From Gottfriedia endophytica (GTDB lineage: Bacteria; Bacillota; Bacilli; Bacillales; Bacillaceae_G): a stretch of 63,474 nucleotides of DNA. This document shows positions 9,136-18,233 of the stretch, one piece after another. The translations under genes and the position numbers were made by a program. The notes beneath the pieces were generated by a model. The model ran no database searches. It saw only the letters and a list, made by a program, of their open reading frames with translations, and was not told the origin of the DNA. Position 1 is the stretch's first letter. Each line of letters begins with the position of its first letter. The DNA is taken from contig NZ_JAGIYQ010000020.1 in the NCBI RefSeq assembly GCF_017814275.1, positions 1 to 63,474 of the forward strand, read 5' to 3'.

Positions 9136-10239
9136 ATGAGAGTTGGAGCGCGTGTCGTAAAAACAGGCGTAGCCATTATGCTAGCCATTTATAGCGCGAT
9201 GTTTTTTGGTATTTCTTCTTCATCAATTGCTGGAATCTCTGCAATTTCAGCAATGAAATCATCTGTACAGCAATCTTATCAAAATCTAATAGAGCAATTA
9301 CAAGCAAATATTATCGGCGCTATATTAGCCATTATCGCTGTAGTTACACTTGGAAATAACCCTATTATTATTGGGGTAACATGTATTGTTGTTGTTGGAA
9401 TTTCACTTAAATTAAAAATAGTGAATAGTATATCTACAGCACTTGTTACAGTTGTTGCAATCATGGAAACAAGTACAAGTACAACTAATTTTACAGTTTT
9501 TGCACTTGATCGTTTCACTGCCGTTTTGATTGGGGTATTATCAGCTTCCTTTGTGAATTATTTCTTAATGCCTCCAAATTATGAAAAAAAATTATCACGA
9601 GGAATGATTAATGTTACTGAGGAAACCACTAAGTTAATCTTGATGGCTCTTCACAAATCTGTAAGTCATAGTGGATTAAAAGAAGATATTTATAAAATAA
9701 AAGAAAAAATGATTTTTGTTACAAAAATCTATCGATTATATAAAGAAGATCGTATGATTTTAAGTATTCGTTCCCAAAAGAGTGAGCATGAAAAGGCACG
9801 AAAAATTGTCTTGTTTAGACAGATGTTAGTAACTACTGAAAATGCGTTTGATACGCTAAAGGCGATTCACCGTTTAGATTATGAAATTAACTTAAGTCCT
9901 GAGCCATTTCAAAAGTTATTAAAAAATGAACTTACTTGCCTAATGCAATATCATGAATATGCACTGATGAAGCTAATTGGGAAAGTAAATAATGAGACAC
10001 GTTCTCCTCTTCACCTAGAAGAAAACATTCTTAAAGACAAATTAATGAAAGCTTTTTTGGAAAATCACGATATAAATGATGAAGAAAAACAAAAAACGTG
10101 GTTTCATTTATTTCAGATTGTATCGATTGTTCTAGAATATAGTGAAAATGTAGAGCATCTAAACACTTTAGTAGATAGTCACCAAACATACCACAAAGAA
10201 TATCCACTAAAAATAGAACAAAAAGAAGAAATAATGTGA
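9136..10239 (+). CDS. ygaE: FUSC/aromatic acid exporter family membrane protein
   Basis: This 367-residue protein has an N-terminal membrane half (about four to six helices up to residue 145) and a long cytosolic helical half. This matches the ArAE/DUF939 family of putative aromatic acid exporters. It starts RVGARVVKTGVAIMLAIY, the family's typical opening, at an ATG behind AGAGAGG. In B. subtilis ygaE likewise sits between gsaB and ygaD. The substrate is unproven. Confidence 0.85.
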   Translation: MRVGARVVKTGVAIMLAIYSAMFFGISSSSIAGISAISAMKSSVQQSYQNLIEQLQANIIGAILAIIAVVTLGNNPIIIGVTCIVVVGISLKLKIVNSISTALVTVVAIMETSTSTTNFTVFALDRFTAVLIGVLSASFVNYFLMPPNYEKKLSRGMINVTEETTKLILMALHKSVSHSGLKEDIYKIKEKMIFVTKIYRLYKEDRMILSIRSQKSEHEKARKIVLFRQMLVTTENAFDTLKAIHRLDYEINLSPEPFQKLLKNELTCLMQYHEYALMKLIGKVNNETRSPLHLEENILKDKLMKAFLENHDINDEEKQKTWFHLFQIVSIVLEYSENVEHLNTLVDSHQTYHKEYPLKIEQKEEIM

Positions 10240-10250
10240 TTACCATGAAG

Positions 10251-10287
10251 AAAGCTAATTGTCCTATCATAGACAATTAGCTTTTTT
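10251..10287. terminator. Bidirectional terminator between ygaE and ygaD
   Basis: The hairpin AAGCTAATTGTC / GACAATTAGCTT has an eight-base loop and a T6 tail on the plus strand. It stands between two convergent genes. Confidence 0.85.
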
Positions 10288-10307
10288 GTATTACTTCTAT
10301 TTTATCT

Positions 10308-12062
10308 TTAAACTGTACTTCCTTCTAAATTTTGGATTTCGAATAAGTTATAATACGCACCTTTTTTGGCCATTAACTCTTCGTGTGAACCCATTTCAAT
10401 TATTTGCCCTTGATCAATGTAGATAATTTTATCTACATGTGTAATTGTTGATAACCTGTGGGCAATAAAAATGGTTGTTCGATTTTTTGCTAATTCATGT
10501 ATAGCATCTTGTATATACTTTTCATTCTCGAGATCTAATGCAGATGTTGCTTCATCAAATATCAAAATAGAAGGATTTCGTAAAAATACACGTGCGATGG
10601 CCACTCTTTGCTTTTGTCCACCTGAAAGTTTTACACCGCGTTCTCCTACTAATGTATCATAGCCATTTGGTAGTTCCATGATAAAGTCATGTGCATTCGC
10701 AGCTTTTGCCGCAGCAATTACTTCTTCCTCACTTGCATTTGGATTTCCATAATGAATATTTGATTTTACTGTATCACTAAATAAGAAATTATCTTGAAGA
10801 ACAATCCCTATCTTTTCGCGTAAACTCTTAAGCTCATATTCTCTTATATCCTCGCCGTCTATGAAAATAGCTCCCGAAGTTACATCATAAAACCTTGGAA
10901 TTAAGCTAACTAACGAAGATTTTCCTCCTCCGCTGGCTCCTACTAATGCAATCTTTTCTCCAGGTTTGATTTTAAACGAAATGTTTTGAAGCACTTCGTC
11001 ATCTTTTTCATTGTATCTAAAACTTACATTCTGAAAATCGATTGTTCCACATACATTATTTAACTCGACTGGATTTTCTTTATTCACAATATCATATTTT
11101 TCATCTAACAGTTCAAAAACACGGTCCATGGAAGCAAAGGATTGTGTTAGCGAAGTTGAGGATGCTGCTAAACGTCGTAATGGATCATACAGACGATCAA
11201 TGTAACCGATAAAAGCAACCATCTCTCCCAATGTTAATTGGTGATGAATAACTTGGTAACCTGAAAAACCAATAATTAATAATGGACCGATATCTGTTAA
11301 TGTGTTAATAACTGTATAGGTCTTTGCATTCCATCTAGTATGGGTTAAAGCTTTATCTAAAAAATCACCATTACGCTTATTAAATAATTTACCCTCATAT
11401 TCTTCTAATGCAAAACTTCGCGTCACTTGCATCCCTTGAATTCTTTCTGTTAAGAAACCTTGAACAACCGCAAGTGCTTGGGAACGTTGACGAGTTAGAA
11501 AACGGAGTCTTCCAAAGAAATATTTTACCGCAATCGTATAGAATGGAAGAATAATTAATGAGACAAGCGTAAGTTTCACATCCATTGTCATCATAATGAT
11601 GACTGCGATTACCAATGTTGTTAAATCTAACCACACATTCATAAGTCCTGTAATTACAAAATCCTTAGTTGATTCTACATCGTTAATAACCCTTGAAATG
11701 ATTTCACCTGTTTTTGCATTTGCATAATATCTTAGACTTAATTTTTGTAGATGATTAAATAAATGTCCGCGTAAATCAAATAATATTTTACTCCCAATCC
11801 ACTGGGCAAAATATTGACGAACATATTCAATCGGAGGTCGCAATACAACAAAAATGAAGAAAGCTAACAACATTGCATAAACTAAATGACTAGTTTTTGT
11901 TGATACAGAAGATGATGCACCAATAATATTATCTACCACATATTTTAACAACAGAGGTAAAACTAATGGAATCGCAAACTTTATGATACCTATTACAATG
12001 GTTAAACCGATATAAAGTTTATATGGTTTAACAAATTTTAAATAACGTTTAATACTGTTCAT
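10308..12062 (-). CDS. ygaD: ABC transporter with fused membrane and ATPase domains
   Basis: This half-transporter (584 aa) of the MsbA/LmrA exporter type has a six-helix transmembrane domain (about 1-310). An ATPase domain follows with Walker [10 protein letters not shown], signature LSGGQKQR, Walker [13 protein letters not shown] and switch His in FIAHRLST. It presumably works as a homodimer in the membrane. I placed the start at the ATG at 12062 rather than a TTG eight codons upstream, because the AAAGGGG and TAGGA sites precede this ATG. The substrate is unknown. Confidence 0.93.
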   Translation of the reverse strand: MNSIKRYLKFVKPYKLYIGLTIVIGIIKFAIPLVLPLLLKYVVDNIIGASSSVSTKTSHLVYAMLLAFFIFVVLRPPIEYVRQYFAQWIGSKILFDLRGHLFNHLQKLSLRYYANAKTGEIISRVINDVESTKDFVITGLMNVWLDLTTLVIAVIIMMTMDVKLTLVSLIILPFYTIAVKYFFGRLRFLTRQRSQALAVVQGFLTERIQGMQVTRSFALEEYEGKLFNKRNGDFLDKALTHTRWNAKTYTVINTLTDIGPLLIIGFSGYQVIHHQLTLGEMVAFIGYIDRLYDPLRRLAASSTSLTQSFASMDRVFELLDEKYDIVNKENPVELNNVCGTIDFQNVSFRYNEKDDEVLQNISFKIKPGEKIALVGASGGGKSSLVSLIPRFYDVTSGAIFIDGEDIREYELKSLREKIGIVLQDNFLFSDTVKSNIHYGNPNASEEEVIAAAKAANAHDFIMELPNGYDTLVGERGVKLSGGQKQRVAIARVFLRNPSILIFDEATSALDLENEKYIQDAIHELAKNRTTIFIAHRLSTITHVDKIIYIDQGQIIEMGSHEELMAKKGAYYNLFEIQNLEGSTV

Positions 12063-12103
12063 ATCAAATCCTACATCCCCTTTCAATTCTTATTTTATCT
12101 TTA

Positions 12104-12328
12104 GGTTCTTTTCTAAAAGATTATTGCTTTTGAGACTATTAATTATAATGACATAAGTTGATTCGGGCGGAAGGCGCGAGACTCCTGTGGGAATAGCGGG
12201 ATGGCTGAGACCCCGCAGGAGCGTTAGCGACGAGGAGGCTCAGCTCACGCCCCAAGGAAAGGGAGCATCCTGGAGTTGTAATCAACTAACACATTCTAAA
12301 ATAGCTACAATGTATACGAAAACAGACC
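12104..12328 (-). repeat. Family R repeat, copy R4 (subtype B, reversed)
   Basis: It starts GGTTCTTTTCTAAAAGATTATTG and ends with AATGTATACGAAAACAGACC, the two termini of the family in inverted orientation. The core is subtype B (GGCTGAGACC ... GAGGCTCAGCTCACGCCC). It lies just upstream of ygaD. An in-frame ORF with RPRRSVSDEEAQ is repeat-derived. Confidence 0.88.
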
Positions 12329-12396
12329 TATGTTTAAATCAAATCTATCGTTCACTAGTTTTTATCCATTATTCAATGTATGATACCACATCAGAA

Positions 12397-12477
12397 TAAA
12401 AAAAACTGTTAAACAGTCTTTTGTCATTTCTTAGAAATATTTCTTCCTTCTGACAATAGATTGTTCAACAGCTTTTT
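12397..12477 (-). terminator. Terminator-like hairpin after ygaC
   Basis: On the minus strand AGCTGTTGAACA near 12470 can pair with TGTTTAACAGTT near 12410, and a T run follows. The loop is long (about 45 bases) but itself contains a hairpin (AAATATTTCT region). The element abuts the ygaC stop codon. Confidence 0.6.
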
Positions 12478-13008
12478 CTAATCACGATACATTAAATAAC
12501 GTTCATACCAGTTATCAATAAAATCATGAGCAAACGGACCTTTTCTTTGATGAATCAATTGAGTTAAGTAATTTAAATTCTTCTTTAAAATTGAATCAAT
12601 TGATTTAGGATAATTCATTTCAATTCGATGGTTTTCATATTCATCTTCATCTAATAAGACATAGGTCATGTCTGGAAATACTTTAATATCAAGGTCGTAA
12701 TCGATATATTTGATTGCAGCATCTTCATAAACAAAAGGGGAACTTACATTACAATAAAAGTAAACACCATCTTCACGAATCATTCCAATTACGTTGAACC
12801 AATAATCTGTATCAAAATAACAAATAGCTGGCTCACGTGTAACCCAAGTTCTTCCATCTGATTCAGTAACAAGAGTTCGATCATTCGCTCCAATTACTAA
12901 TTGTTGTGTACTTTTTAATACTGTCGTTTCTTCCCATATGCGATGAATGTTACCATTATGCTTATAGCTATGTATTTGGATTTTCTCTCCCGGTTTGGGA
13001 ACAAGCAT
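12478..13008 (-). CDS. ygaC: DUF402 family nucleoside di/triphosphatase (YgaC)
   Basis: The protein has 176 residues, the same length as B. subtilis YgaC, and the typical sequence [19 protein letters not shown] near the N-terminus. It has the acidic cluster [11 protein letters not shown] and VLLDEDEYE that holds the metal site in this fold, and [18 protein letters not shown] near the end. Characterised DUF402 members (staphylococcal Ntdp) hydrolyse nucleoside di- and triphosphates, and the same role is inferred here. It belongs to the conserved ygaB-ygaC-ygaD block. Confidence 0.88.
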   Translation of the reverse strand: MLVPKPGEKIQIHSYKHNGNIHRIWEETTVLKSTQQLVIGANDRTLVTESDGRTWVTREPAICYFDTDYWFNVIGMIREDGVYFYCNVSSPFVYEDAAIKYIDYDLDIKVFPDMTYVLLDEDEYENHRIEMNYPKSIDSILKKNLNYLTQLIHQRKGPFAHDFIDNWYERYLMYRD

Positions 13009-13148
13009 GATTCTCCCTTCTTTCTCGTGTGAACACTTTATACGTTTTTTGGTTTATATATTTATATTATAACTAGTTCTTACTTATTTTTAAACAAAAC
13101 GGGTCACTAATAGGAAAAGTGACCCAAAAAAATTTTACTTTTTTCTTT

Positions 13149-13406
13149 TTATTTTGCGCACAACTTTTTCTCATCTGAAAACGACTTAATAATTTGCTGC
13201 GTTTGAATTTGAAAAGTATGCTGAATAGCCTTCAATTCTTCTCTCATTATATCAATTTCCTCTTGAATAATAGAAAGCTTTGCTAGATCCTCTAATTCAA
13301 ACAACTGATTTTCTATTTCCTGACAACGTTCAATTTCTTCTTGAATCTTTATAAGTTGATCCATTGTTTCTATTTGACGGGTTACTAAATCATCAAATAA
13401 TTGCAT
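13149..13406 (-). CDS. ygaB: YgaB-like coiled-coil protein
   Basis: This 85-residue acidic helical protein is rich in Gln, Glu, Ile and Leu with heptad-like spacing, and is predicted to be a coiled coil almost throughout. No catalytic motif is present. It is identified mainly by position between sspE and ygaC as in B. subtilis, and by size. The start follows GGAAGGTGAC. Its function is unknown. Confidence 0.75.
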   Translation of the reverse strand: MQLFDDLVTRQIETMDQLIKIQEEIERCQEIENQLFELEDLAKLSIIQEEIDIMREELKAIQHTFQIQTQQIIKSFSDEKKLCAK

Positions 13407-13510
13407 TCATTGTCACCTTCCTTTATTCATTAACTATTACATTCTCAAAAAACAATTAAATTCCTTTGACTACATTTGACGAGAATACACTATTTATGTA
13501 ATTGACCGAA

Positions 13511-13666
13511 TTTATCCCGCATTAACGGGCAGTAAAACCCTCACCTCAAGATTGCGAGAAATGCGAGGAAGAGAGGTGAGGGATAACTGCCCTTAAAAGC
13601 CCGATTGGTCGGGCTAACCATCAGTGGGGGATGAAGCCCCCCACACTGATGGAAGTTTCACTTTAT
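13511..13666 (-). repeat. Family S structured repeat, copy S1
   Basis: Read on the minus strand it begins AATAAAGTGAAACTTCCATC and carries CATCAGTGTGGGGGGC / CCCCCACTGATG. It then has AGCCCGAC-CAATCGGGCT and CCTCACCTC ... GAGGTGAGG, and ends CCCGTTAATGCGGGAT. Three nested or consecutive perfect hairpins make up nearly the whole element. It is homologous end to end with S3 (31820) and, in its two ends, with S2 (16904). It fills the gap between ygaB and sspE. Confidence 0.88.
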
Positions 13667-13740
13667 TTACTTTGCTATGTTATTGCTGAAATTCTCGAGA
13701 ATCCGCTCCCTTTTTAAGGCCTTAGGAAAAAGTTCATAGG

Positions 13741-13772
13741 AAAAAGGCACTCCCTTTAAGGAGTACCTTTTT
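13741..13772. terminator. Terminator downstream of sspE
   Basis: The hairpin AAAAAGGCACTCC / GGAGTACCTTTTT has a short loop and T/A runs on both sides. It lies about 95 bases past the sspE stop. Confidence 0.7.
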
Positions 13773-13867
13773 GAAATTTTTTTACAAGTCCATCTAGACT
13801 GTTTTTTTAAACAGGCTTACTTATGTAAGCAGCACACTTCTAGAAATGAACAAGTTTATTATTTAAG

Positions 13868-14233
13868 TTACTGTTGATTTTTAGAAGCTTTTGCAGTAGA
13901 TTGTGCGTTTGCTTGTTTTACTGCTTGTGCATCTGTTGCGTCACTTGCAAATTCTGTTCCAAAGCTAGCAGCAGCGCTTGACTTTGCATTTGCAGCAGCA
14001 GCAGATTTTGCATTTGCTTGTTTTACTGCTTGTGCATTTGTTGCGTCGCTTGCAAATTCTGTTCCAAAACTAGCAGCGCTTGCACCTGATTTTGCATTTG
14101 CAGAAGATTGTGCGTTTGCTTGTTTTACTGCTTGTGCATCAGTTGCGTCACTTGCAAATTCTGTTCCAAAAGCTTTTTGGCTAGCTCCAGCTGCAGTTTT
14201 ACCTGCTTTAAAGTTTTCGTATTTGTTTGCCAT
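13868..14233 (-). CDS. sspE: Gamma-type small acid-soluble spore protein
   Basis: This 121-residue gamma-type SASP is a spore-core amino acid store degraded on germination. It begins MANKYENFKAG and holds three repeats of FGTEFASDATDAQAVKQANA, whereas the B. subtilis protein has two. The protease GPR cuts gamma SASPs within such TEFAS segments. The start at 14233 follows the strong GGAGGTGAAAATC site; a longer ORF upstream is rejected. A possible forespore (sigma G) promoter, TGAAAAA and GTATAGTA, lies near 14275-14310. Confidence 0.93.
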   Translation of the reverse strand: MANKYENFKAGKTAAGASQKAFGTEFASDATDAQAVKQANAQSSANAKSGASAASFGTEFASDATNAQAVKQANAKSAAAANAKSSAAASFGTEFASDATDAQAVKQANAQSTAKASKNQQ

Positions 14234-14362
14234 GATTTTCACCTCCACGAATATTATGTTTTCCAAGTATCTGTGTACTATACGACAAAATTTTTTCATT
14301 TTTTCAGTGTATTAATGTCTAGGTCGGAGAAACTAAAATAGATTTTTTCAGGAGGTGTTTAT

Positions 14363-14587
14363 ATGTATATTGGGAGAGATTTTTCTGAACTATCTATGAC
14401 GGCAAAAAATGAATGGAAGGAAAATGAACTAGCTTATTATCACCATTCATTCCAACAAATAATGAATTATTTAACTGCAGAAGGTCAAACCATTTATAAA
14501 GAAATTATTAAAGAAATTGAAGTTCGTGGTGGATTATCAAAAAATGAAGGCACTTGGACTTCTGGGACTAGAATAGTATATGATTGA
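14363..14587 (+). CDS. yfhS: YfhS-like small protein
   Basis: This 74-residue hydrophilic protein starts MYIGRDFSEL behind CAGGAGGTG. It is mainly helical, with no cysteine and no membrane segment. Its size and place (divergent from sspE, near mutY) match B. subtilis yfhS. Its function is unknown and assignment rests on context and length. Confidence 0.7.
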   Translation: MYIGRDFSELSMTAKNEWKENELAYYHHSFQQIMNYLTAEGQTIYKEIIKEIEVRGGLSKNEGTWTSGTRIVYD

Positions 14588-14628
14588 GCAGGAGCAGGGA
14601 ATAGGGATTAGGGAACAAGGAAAAGCAA

Positions 14629-14722
14629 CAATGAACAGGCTCAACATCCGCCCTACGGAAAGGGAGCATTCTGAAGTTGTAATCAACTAAGGCATTCTAA
14701 TATAGCAACAATGAATAGGAAA
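14629..14722 (-). repeat. Decayed family R remnant, copy R5
   Basis: Pieces of a reversed R element are recognisable: CCCTACGGAAAGGGAGCATT, TGTAATCAACTAAGGCATTC and ATAGCAACAATGAATAGGA. The left half of the core is absent or degraded. The segment ends at the mutY/yfhS terminator. Confidence 0.7.
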
Positions 14723-14727
14723 AAAAA

Positions 14728-14756
14728 ATCCCACCTTGTTATAGGAGGGATTTTTC
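14728..14756. terminator. Terminator between yfhS and mutY
   Basis: AAAATCCCACCT / AGGAGGGATTTTT with a six-base loop is flanked by A and T runs and can serve both convergent genes. Its right part overlaps the mutY 3' end. Confidence 0.8.
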
Positions 14757-15836
14757 AATTTGCTGGTAAATTTTTTGATGTACTACTGGAAATGGTAATT
14801 CTTTACACTCATCAAGTGTTACAAAACGATACGTTTCACTTTCTACATTACTTGTTGTTTTTGCGAAAAATACATCCATCTTCCAAATTAAGTGAGAAAA
14901 TATGTGATCAACACTAAATAAATAGTTAAATTTTCCGGACTGAAGATCATATTTTTCATTTAAAAAGAAAGCAAGGATCTCATTTTTTTGAACCGTATCA
15001 CTTTCTACTTCAGCTGTTGGAAATTCCCACATATTTGCAAGAAGACCGTTTTCGGGACGTTGTTGAATAAGGAATTTTCCTTCTTGATTTTGTATGACTC
15101 CTACAACTAATTGAAGGGGCTTTGGTTTCTTTTTCTTACTTTTTATCGGTAACTCATTTACAAGCCCCTTTTCAAAGGCAAGACATTCTTCTCTAACTGG
15201 ACATAGTAAACATGCTGGATTTGTAGGGGTACAGATTAATGCTCCGAGCTCCATCAATCCTTGATTAAAAGCAGATGGATTGTCATGACTAATCAGTGCC
15301 TTTACTGCCTTTTCAAAAATCTTTCTGTTTTTCGGAACACCTATATCATCCGAGATGGTTAAAATTCTTGAAAATACTCTCATAACATTTCCATCAACTG
15401 CAGGTTCCGGAACTCCATACGCTATACTTAAAATTGCACCCGCTGTATATGGTCCAACACCTTTTAGTTTACTGATTTCATCAATAGTAGAAGGTACTTT
15501 TCCTTCATAATTTTCTTGAACTTCTTTTACAGCAGTTTGAAGATTTCTTGCCCTCGAGTAATAACCTAGCCCTTCCCATGCTTTTAATACTTTTTCTTCT
15601 TCAGCATTTGCCAAATCCGATAAAGTTGGGAACTGTTGCATAAACTGATTGTAATAAGGGATGACGGTATCTACTCTCGTTTGCTGAAGCATGATTTCAG
15701 ATACCCAAATACGATAAGGATCTTTATTTTCTCTCCATGGTAAATCTCTTTTTTCAGATAAAAACCAATCCACCAAATGATCTCTAAATTTATCCTTTGG
15801 AAAGTCAGTTAAAACAGCGTCTAAATCTTTTTCCAT
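14739..15836 (-). CDS. mutY: A/G-specific adenine glycosylase MutY
   Basis: MutY removes adenine mispaired with 8-oxoguanine in base excision repair. The HhH-GPD domain shows LPWRENKDPYRIWVSEIMLQ (with the catalytic Glu) and LKGVGPYTAGAIL. It also has AVDGNVMRV with the catalytic Asp. The [4Fe-4S] ligands are spaced C-x6-C-x2-C-x5-C (CTPTNPACLLCPVREEC). The C-terminal NUDIX-like domain (about 235-365) recognises 8-oxoG. Length is normal at 365 residues. It is in conserved order with yfhP. Confidence 0.96.
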   Translation of the reverse strand: MEKDLDAVLTDFPKDKFRDHLVDWFLSEKRDLPWRENKDPYRIWVSEIMLQQTRVDTVIPYYNQFMQQFPTLSDLANAEEEKVLKAWEGLGYYSRARNLQTAVKEVQENYEGKVPSTIDEISKLKGVGPYTAGAILSIAYGVPEPAVDGNVMRVFSRILTISDDIGVPKNRKIFEKAVKALISHDNPSAFNQGLMELGALICTPTNPACLLCPVREECLAFEKGLVNELPIKSKKKKPKPLQLVVGVIQNQEGKFLIQQRPENGLLANMWEFPTAEVESDTVQKNEILAFFLNEKYDLQSGKFNYLFSVDHIFSHLIWKMDVFFAKTTSNVESETYRFVTLDECKELPFPVVHQKIYQQIEKSLL

Positions 15837-15929
15837 ACAAGTTCCTCTCTTAATTTCGGTTTAATAAATATTTTTAATCCGATTAGGTCTATAATAATAT
15901 ATAAGTTAATGAGTAAATGGAGGCATAAG

Positions 15930-16907
15930 ATGGACACTGGAACTCATTTAGTAATGGGGGTTACCCTAGGCGGGCTTGCCACATTAAGCCCCGAAGTATC
16001 ACATGATCCAAAATTGTCTACCACTTTATTAGTGACAACTATTATAGGGTCACAACTACCAGACATCGATACAATCCTAAAACTTCGAAATAACGCAAAA
16101 TACATAAAACATCACAGAGGAATTACTCATTCAATACCTGCAGTGATCACTTGGACTATTTTGCTTTCTGTCTGTATGTCACTAATAGAAAACCGTTCAA
16201 ATTTTGGATTCTACTTATTTTGGTCGTTTTTAGCAGTTAGTGTACACGTTTACGTGGATTTATTTAACGCCTACGGAACACAAGCACTCAGACCCATCTC
16301 TAAAAGATGGATAGCCTTTGGGATTATAAGCACTTTTGATCCAATTATTTTTGCCATGCATGCGATTGGCGTTCCATTTGTGTTGTTTCACATTTTCCCA
16401 GGTGCTGTTTGCGTTATGATCTATATTATCATGATTATTTATTACATGTTTCGTCTTTATGAAAAAAGAAAAGTCATCCAACTGGTTAAAAAGCAAATTG
16501 ATCATGTTGATCATGTATTTATCATGCCTTCTTTGAAATACACTCACTATCATATAGTCGCAACTACAAAAACACATCATCATGTTGGAAAAATGAAATT
16601 CCGCAAATTAAAAATTCATGATGTATTTGAACGTACGCCTTTACCTGTGAATGATGATATAAAAGCTGCTTTAAAAGACGAAAATATAAAATCATTTTTA
16701 GCCTTTTCACCGGTATATATTTGGAGATTTTCTAGCGTTAAAGGCTATAATGAGTTAAGACTTATCGACTTACGATATAAAACAGAAACTTATTATCCAT
16801 TTGTAGCTGTCGCTAAATTTGATGATTCCCATCACATCATTAGCTCTTTCACTGGTTGGATCTTTAGTGAACGAAAACTACAAAAAAAATTAGTTACTGA
16901 AAAATAA
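15930..16907 (+). CDS. yfhP: YfhP family membrane-bound metal-dependent hydrolase
   Basis: The protein (325 aa) starts MDTGTHLVMGVTLGG and shows the conserved His/Asp pattern SQLPDIDTI and HHRGITHSIPA of the YdjM/DUF457 family. Four to five helices span about residues 20-185, and a soluble C-terminal part follows. A start seven codons upstream is possible, but TGGAGG lies six bases before 15930. In B. subtilis YfhP is reported as a repressor of yfhQRS-sspE. The stop codon lies inside the left end of repeat S2. Confidence 0.85.
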   Translation: MDTGTHLVMGVTLGGLATLSPEVSHDPKLSTTLLVTTIIGSQLPDIDTILKLRNNAKYIKHHRGITHSIPAVITWTILLSVCMSLIENRSNFGFYLFWSFLAVSVHVYVDLFNAYGTQALRPISKRWIAFGIISTFDPIIFAMHAIGVPFVLFHIFPGAVCVMIYIIMIIYYMFRLYEKRKVIQLVKKQIDHVDHVFIMPSLKYTHYHIVATTKTHHHVGKMKFRKLKIHDVFERTPLPVNDDIKAALKDENIKSFLAFSPVYIWRFSSVKGYNELRLIDLRYKTETYYPFVAVAKFDDSHHIISSFTGWIFSERKLQKKLVTEK

Positions 16908-16957
16908 AGTGAAACTTCCATCAGTGGGGGGTCTTACTCCCCGTTAATGCGGGGTGA
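16904..16957 (+). repeat. Family S repeat, copy S2 (internally deleted)
   Basis: It has the two ends of family S, AATAAAGTGAAACTTCCATC plus AGTGGGGG and CCCCGTTAATGCGGGGTGAA, joined directly and lacking the central 100 bases of S1 and S3. The yfhP stop codon TAA is part of its conserved first six bases. Confidence 0.8.
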
Positions 16958-16965
16958 AAATTACG

Positions 16966-17006
16966 AAAACATCTCCTGCCAATTGATAACGACAGGAGAT
17001 GTTTTG
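16966..17006. terminator. Terminator between yfhP and yfhJ
   Basis: The hairpin AAAACATCTCCTG / CAGGAGATGTTTT around a 15-base spacer has T-rich flanks. It is suited to both convergent genes. Confidence 0.8.
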
Positions 17007-17029
17007 TTTCTATAGCTACACTATACTGA

Positions 17030-17302
17030 TTAATGGATTAGATGGTCATCTTCCTCCGTAAATCGATCCGCTGGAGGCTTAACAATAGTTAAATTGGTTT
17101 CATGAAGAAAACGTCCATATTGCTGAATAAATTGTTTTACAAACTTTTTAGACATTAATTCTCCATGATATTGCCCTGCTTTCGCATATGTTGCTTCAAA
17201 ATCTTCCCAAATCCATTCAACCCACACTCGTGCTTGTGTATACGTTAAATTTTTATTTCCAGCTAAAAGTAGCTCAGTTAACTGTTGAATATGAGTATTC
17301 AT
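17030..17302 (-). CDS. yfhJ: YfhJ (WVELL domain) protein
   Basis: This 90-residue soluble protein contains RVWVEWIWEDFEATYAKAG, the region after which the WVELL/YfhJ family is named. The start at 17302 lies behind GGAAGGTGA; an upstream in-frame start is less likely. It is conserved next to sspK in Bacillus. Its function is unknown. Confidence 0.82.
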   Translation of the reverse strand: MNTHIQQLTELLLAGNKNLTYTQARVWVEWIWEDFEATYAKAGQYHGELMSKKFVKQFIQQYGRFLHETNLTIVKPPADRFTEEDDHLIH

Positions 17303-17418
17303 AAAGTCACCTTCCAATTTTTAAGACAATAATTGTAACATAGTTTCTCTCTCAGGTGGTAATCATATAAGTGATGATGAAAATCATCATGCAATGTATG
17401 AATTAGGGGGGCATATTT

Positions 17419-17577
17419 TTGACAAAAAACAGTGAACATTTTTCTAAGCAAAAACATGATTCAAAAATCGATGGTGCTCCGCGTGCAAGAGCTAGAAATG
17501 CTCCTTCACGACCAGATGGAACCATCAACACAAGGCCACAGCAAAGGATGAATAATAAAAATCCTTTAAATCAATAG
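17419..17577 (+). CDS. sspK: Small acid-soluble spore protein K
   Basis: This 52-codon gene starts with TTG at 17419, behind AGGGGGGC. The product begins MTKNSEHFSKQKHDSKIDG and ends with the SspK-like segment GTINTRPQQRMNNKNP. B. subtilis SspK carries the comparable DGSINTHPQERM. Minor spore-core protein made in the forespore. It is divergent from yfhJ, as in B. subtilis. Confidence 0.85.
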   Translation: MTKNSEHFSKQKHDSKIDGAPRARARNAPSRPDGTINTRPQQRMNNKNPLNQ

Positions 17578-17607
17578 CACGTTCTCAAACTATAATGAGG
17601 TGATTAC

Positions 17608-17772
17608 ATGGGCTATCAAAAGATTGAACGATTTTTAGACGATCGACGTTCTATGCTATTTAAACAACCTTGGACCAACCCTAAACATACAAGATCACAA
17701 ATAAATGGCCAAACCCAACAAAGCCAAACAGACATCAAAATCGCAGCAGACTCGAAAAAACATTTTATGTGA
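17608..17772 (+). CDS. YpzG-like small protein
   Basis: This 54-codon ORF starts with ATG at 17608 behind GAGGTG and lies 30 bases after sspK, so it is probably co-transcribed. Its middle, PWTNPKHTRSQINGQTQQSQ, resembles what I recall of the YpzG family of small Bacillus proteins, which are often sporulation-linked. The family assignment is from memory and the function is unknown. Tandem repeat array T starts four bases after the stop. Confidence 0.7.
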   Translation: MGYQKIERFLDDRRSMLFKQPWTNPKHTRSQINGQTQQSQTDIKIAADSKKHFM

Positions 17773-17775
17773 TCA

Positions 17776-18215
17776 GAAAAGCGGAGTGTGCTCGTTTAGC
17801 TCTGACAGGCGTTGGAGTAAATAGCAAGAGAAGGGTGCTTTTTCCCTTCGCTTGCTATTTGCGAAACGACCGAAGAGCTAGCACACGCAGCTAGACACAT
17901 CGAAATGCGGAAACGGCCTGCTTATCCTCGACAGACATTGGAGCACAAACCAAGAGAAGGATGCCTTTTCCCTTCACTTGTTTGTTGTGAAATGGCCGAG
18001 AGGATGGACGTTGTAGCTAGACACGTCAGAAAAGCGAAAGCGGCTTGATCACCTCCGTTAGACATTGGAGCAATAAGCAAGAGAAGGGTGCTTTTCCCTC
18101 ACTTGCTTATTGTGAAATGGCCGAGGAGGTAGCCGCTGTAGCTAGACACATCGAAATGCGGAGTATGCTCGTTTAGCTCTGACAGGAGTTGGAGTATTGC
18201 GCAACTAGTAGAACT
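17776..18215 (+). repeat. Family T tandem array of structured repeats (3.5 units)
   Basis: Three full units of about 125 bp and part of a fourth lie head to tail. Each has outer arms, an inner long hairpin and fixed single-stranded boxes (GACAGRCRTTGGAG before it, GYGAAAYGRCCGA after it), and ends TAGCTAGACAC. Arms differ but pair: unit 1 TAGCTCT/AGAGCTA (17797, 17874), unit 2 ATCCTC/GAGGAT (17924, 18000), unit 3 ACCTCC/GGAGGT (18051, 18125). Unit 4 stops before its inner hairpin. No ORF is present. Confidence 0.9.
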
Positions 18216-18233
18216 TCCGCCCAACTCAAAAGT

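Noticed and set aside
17776-18215. CRISPR array
   Set aside because: Units are about 125 bp and directly adjacent, with no 25-40 bp unique spacers and no cas genes.
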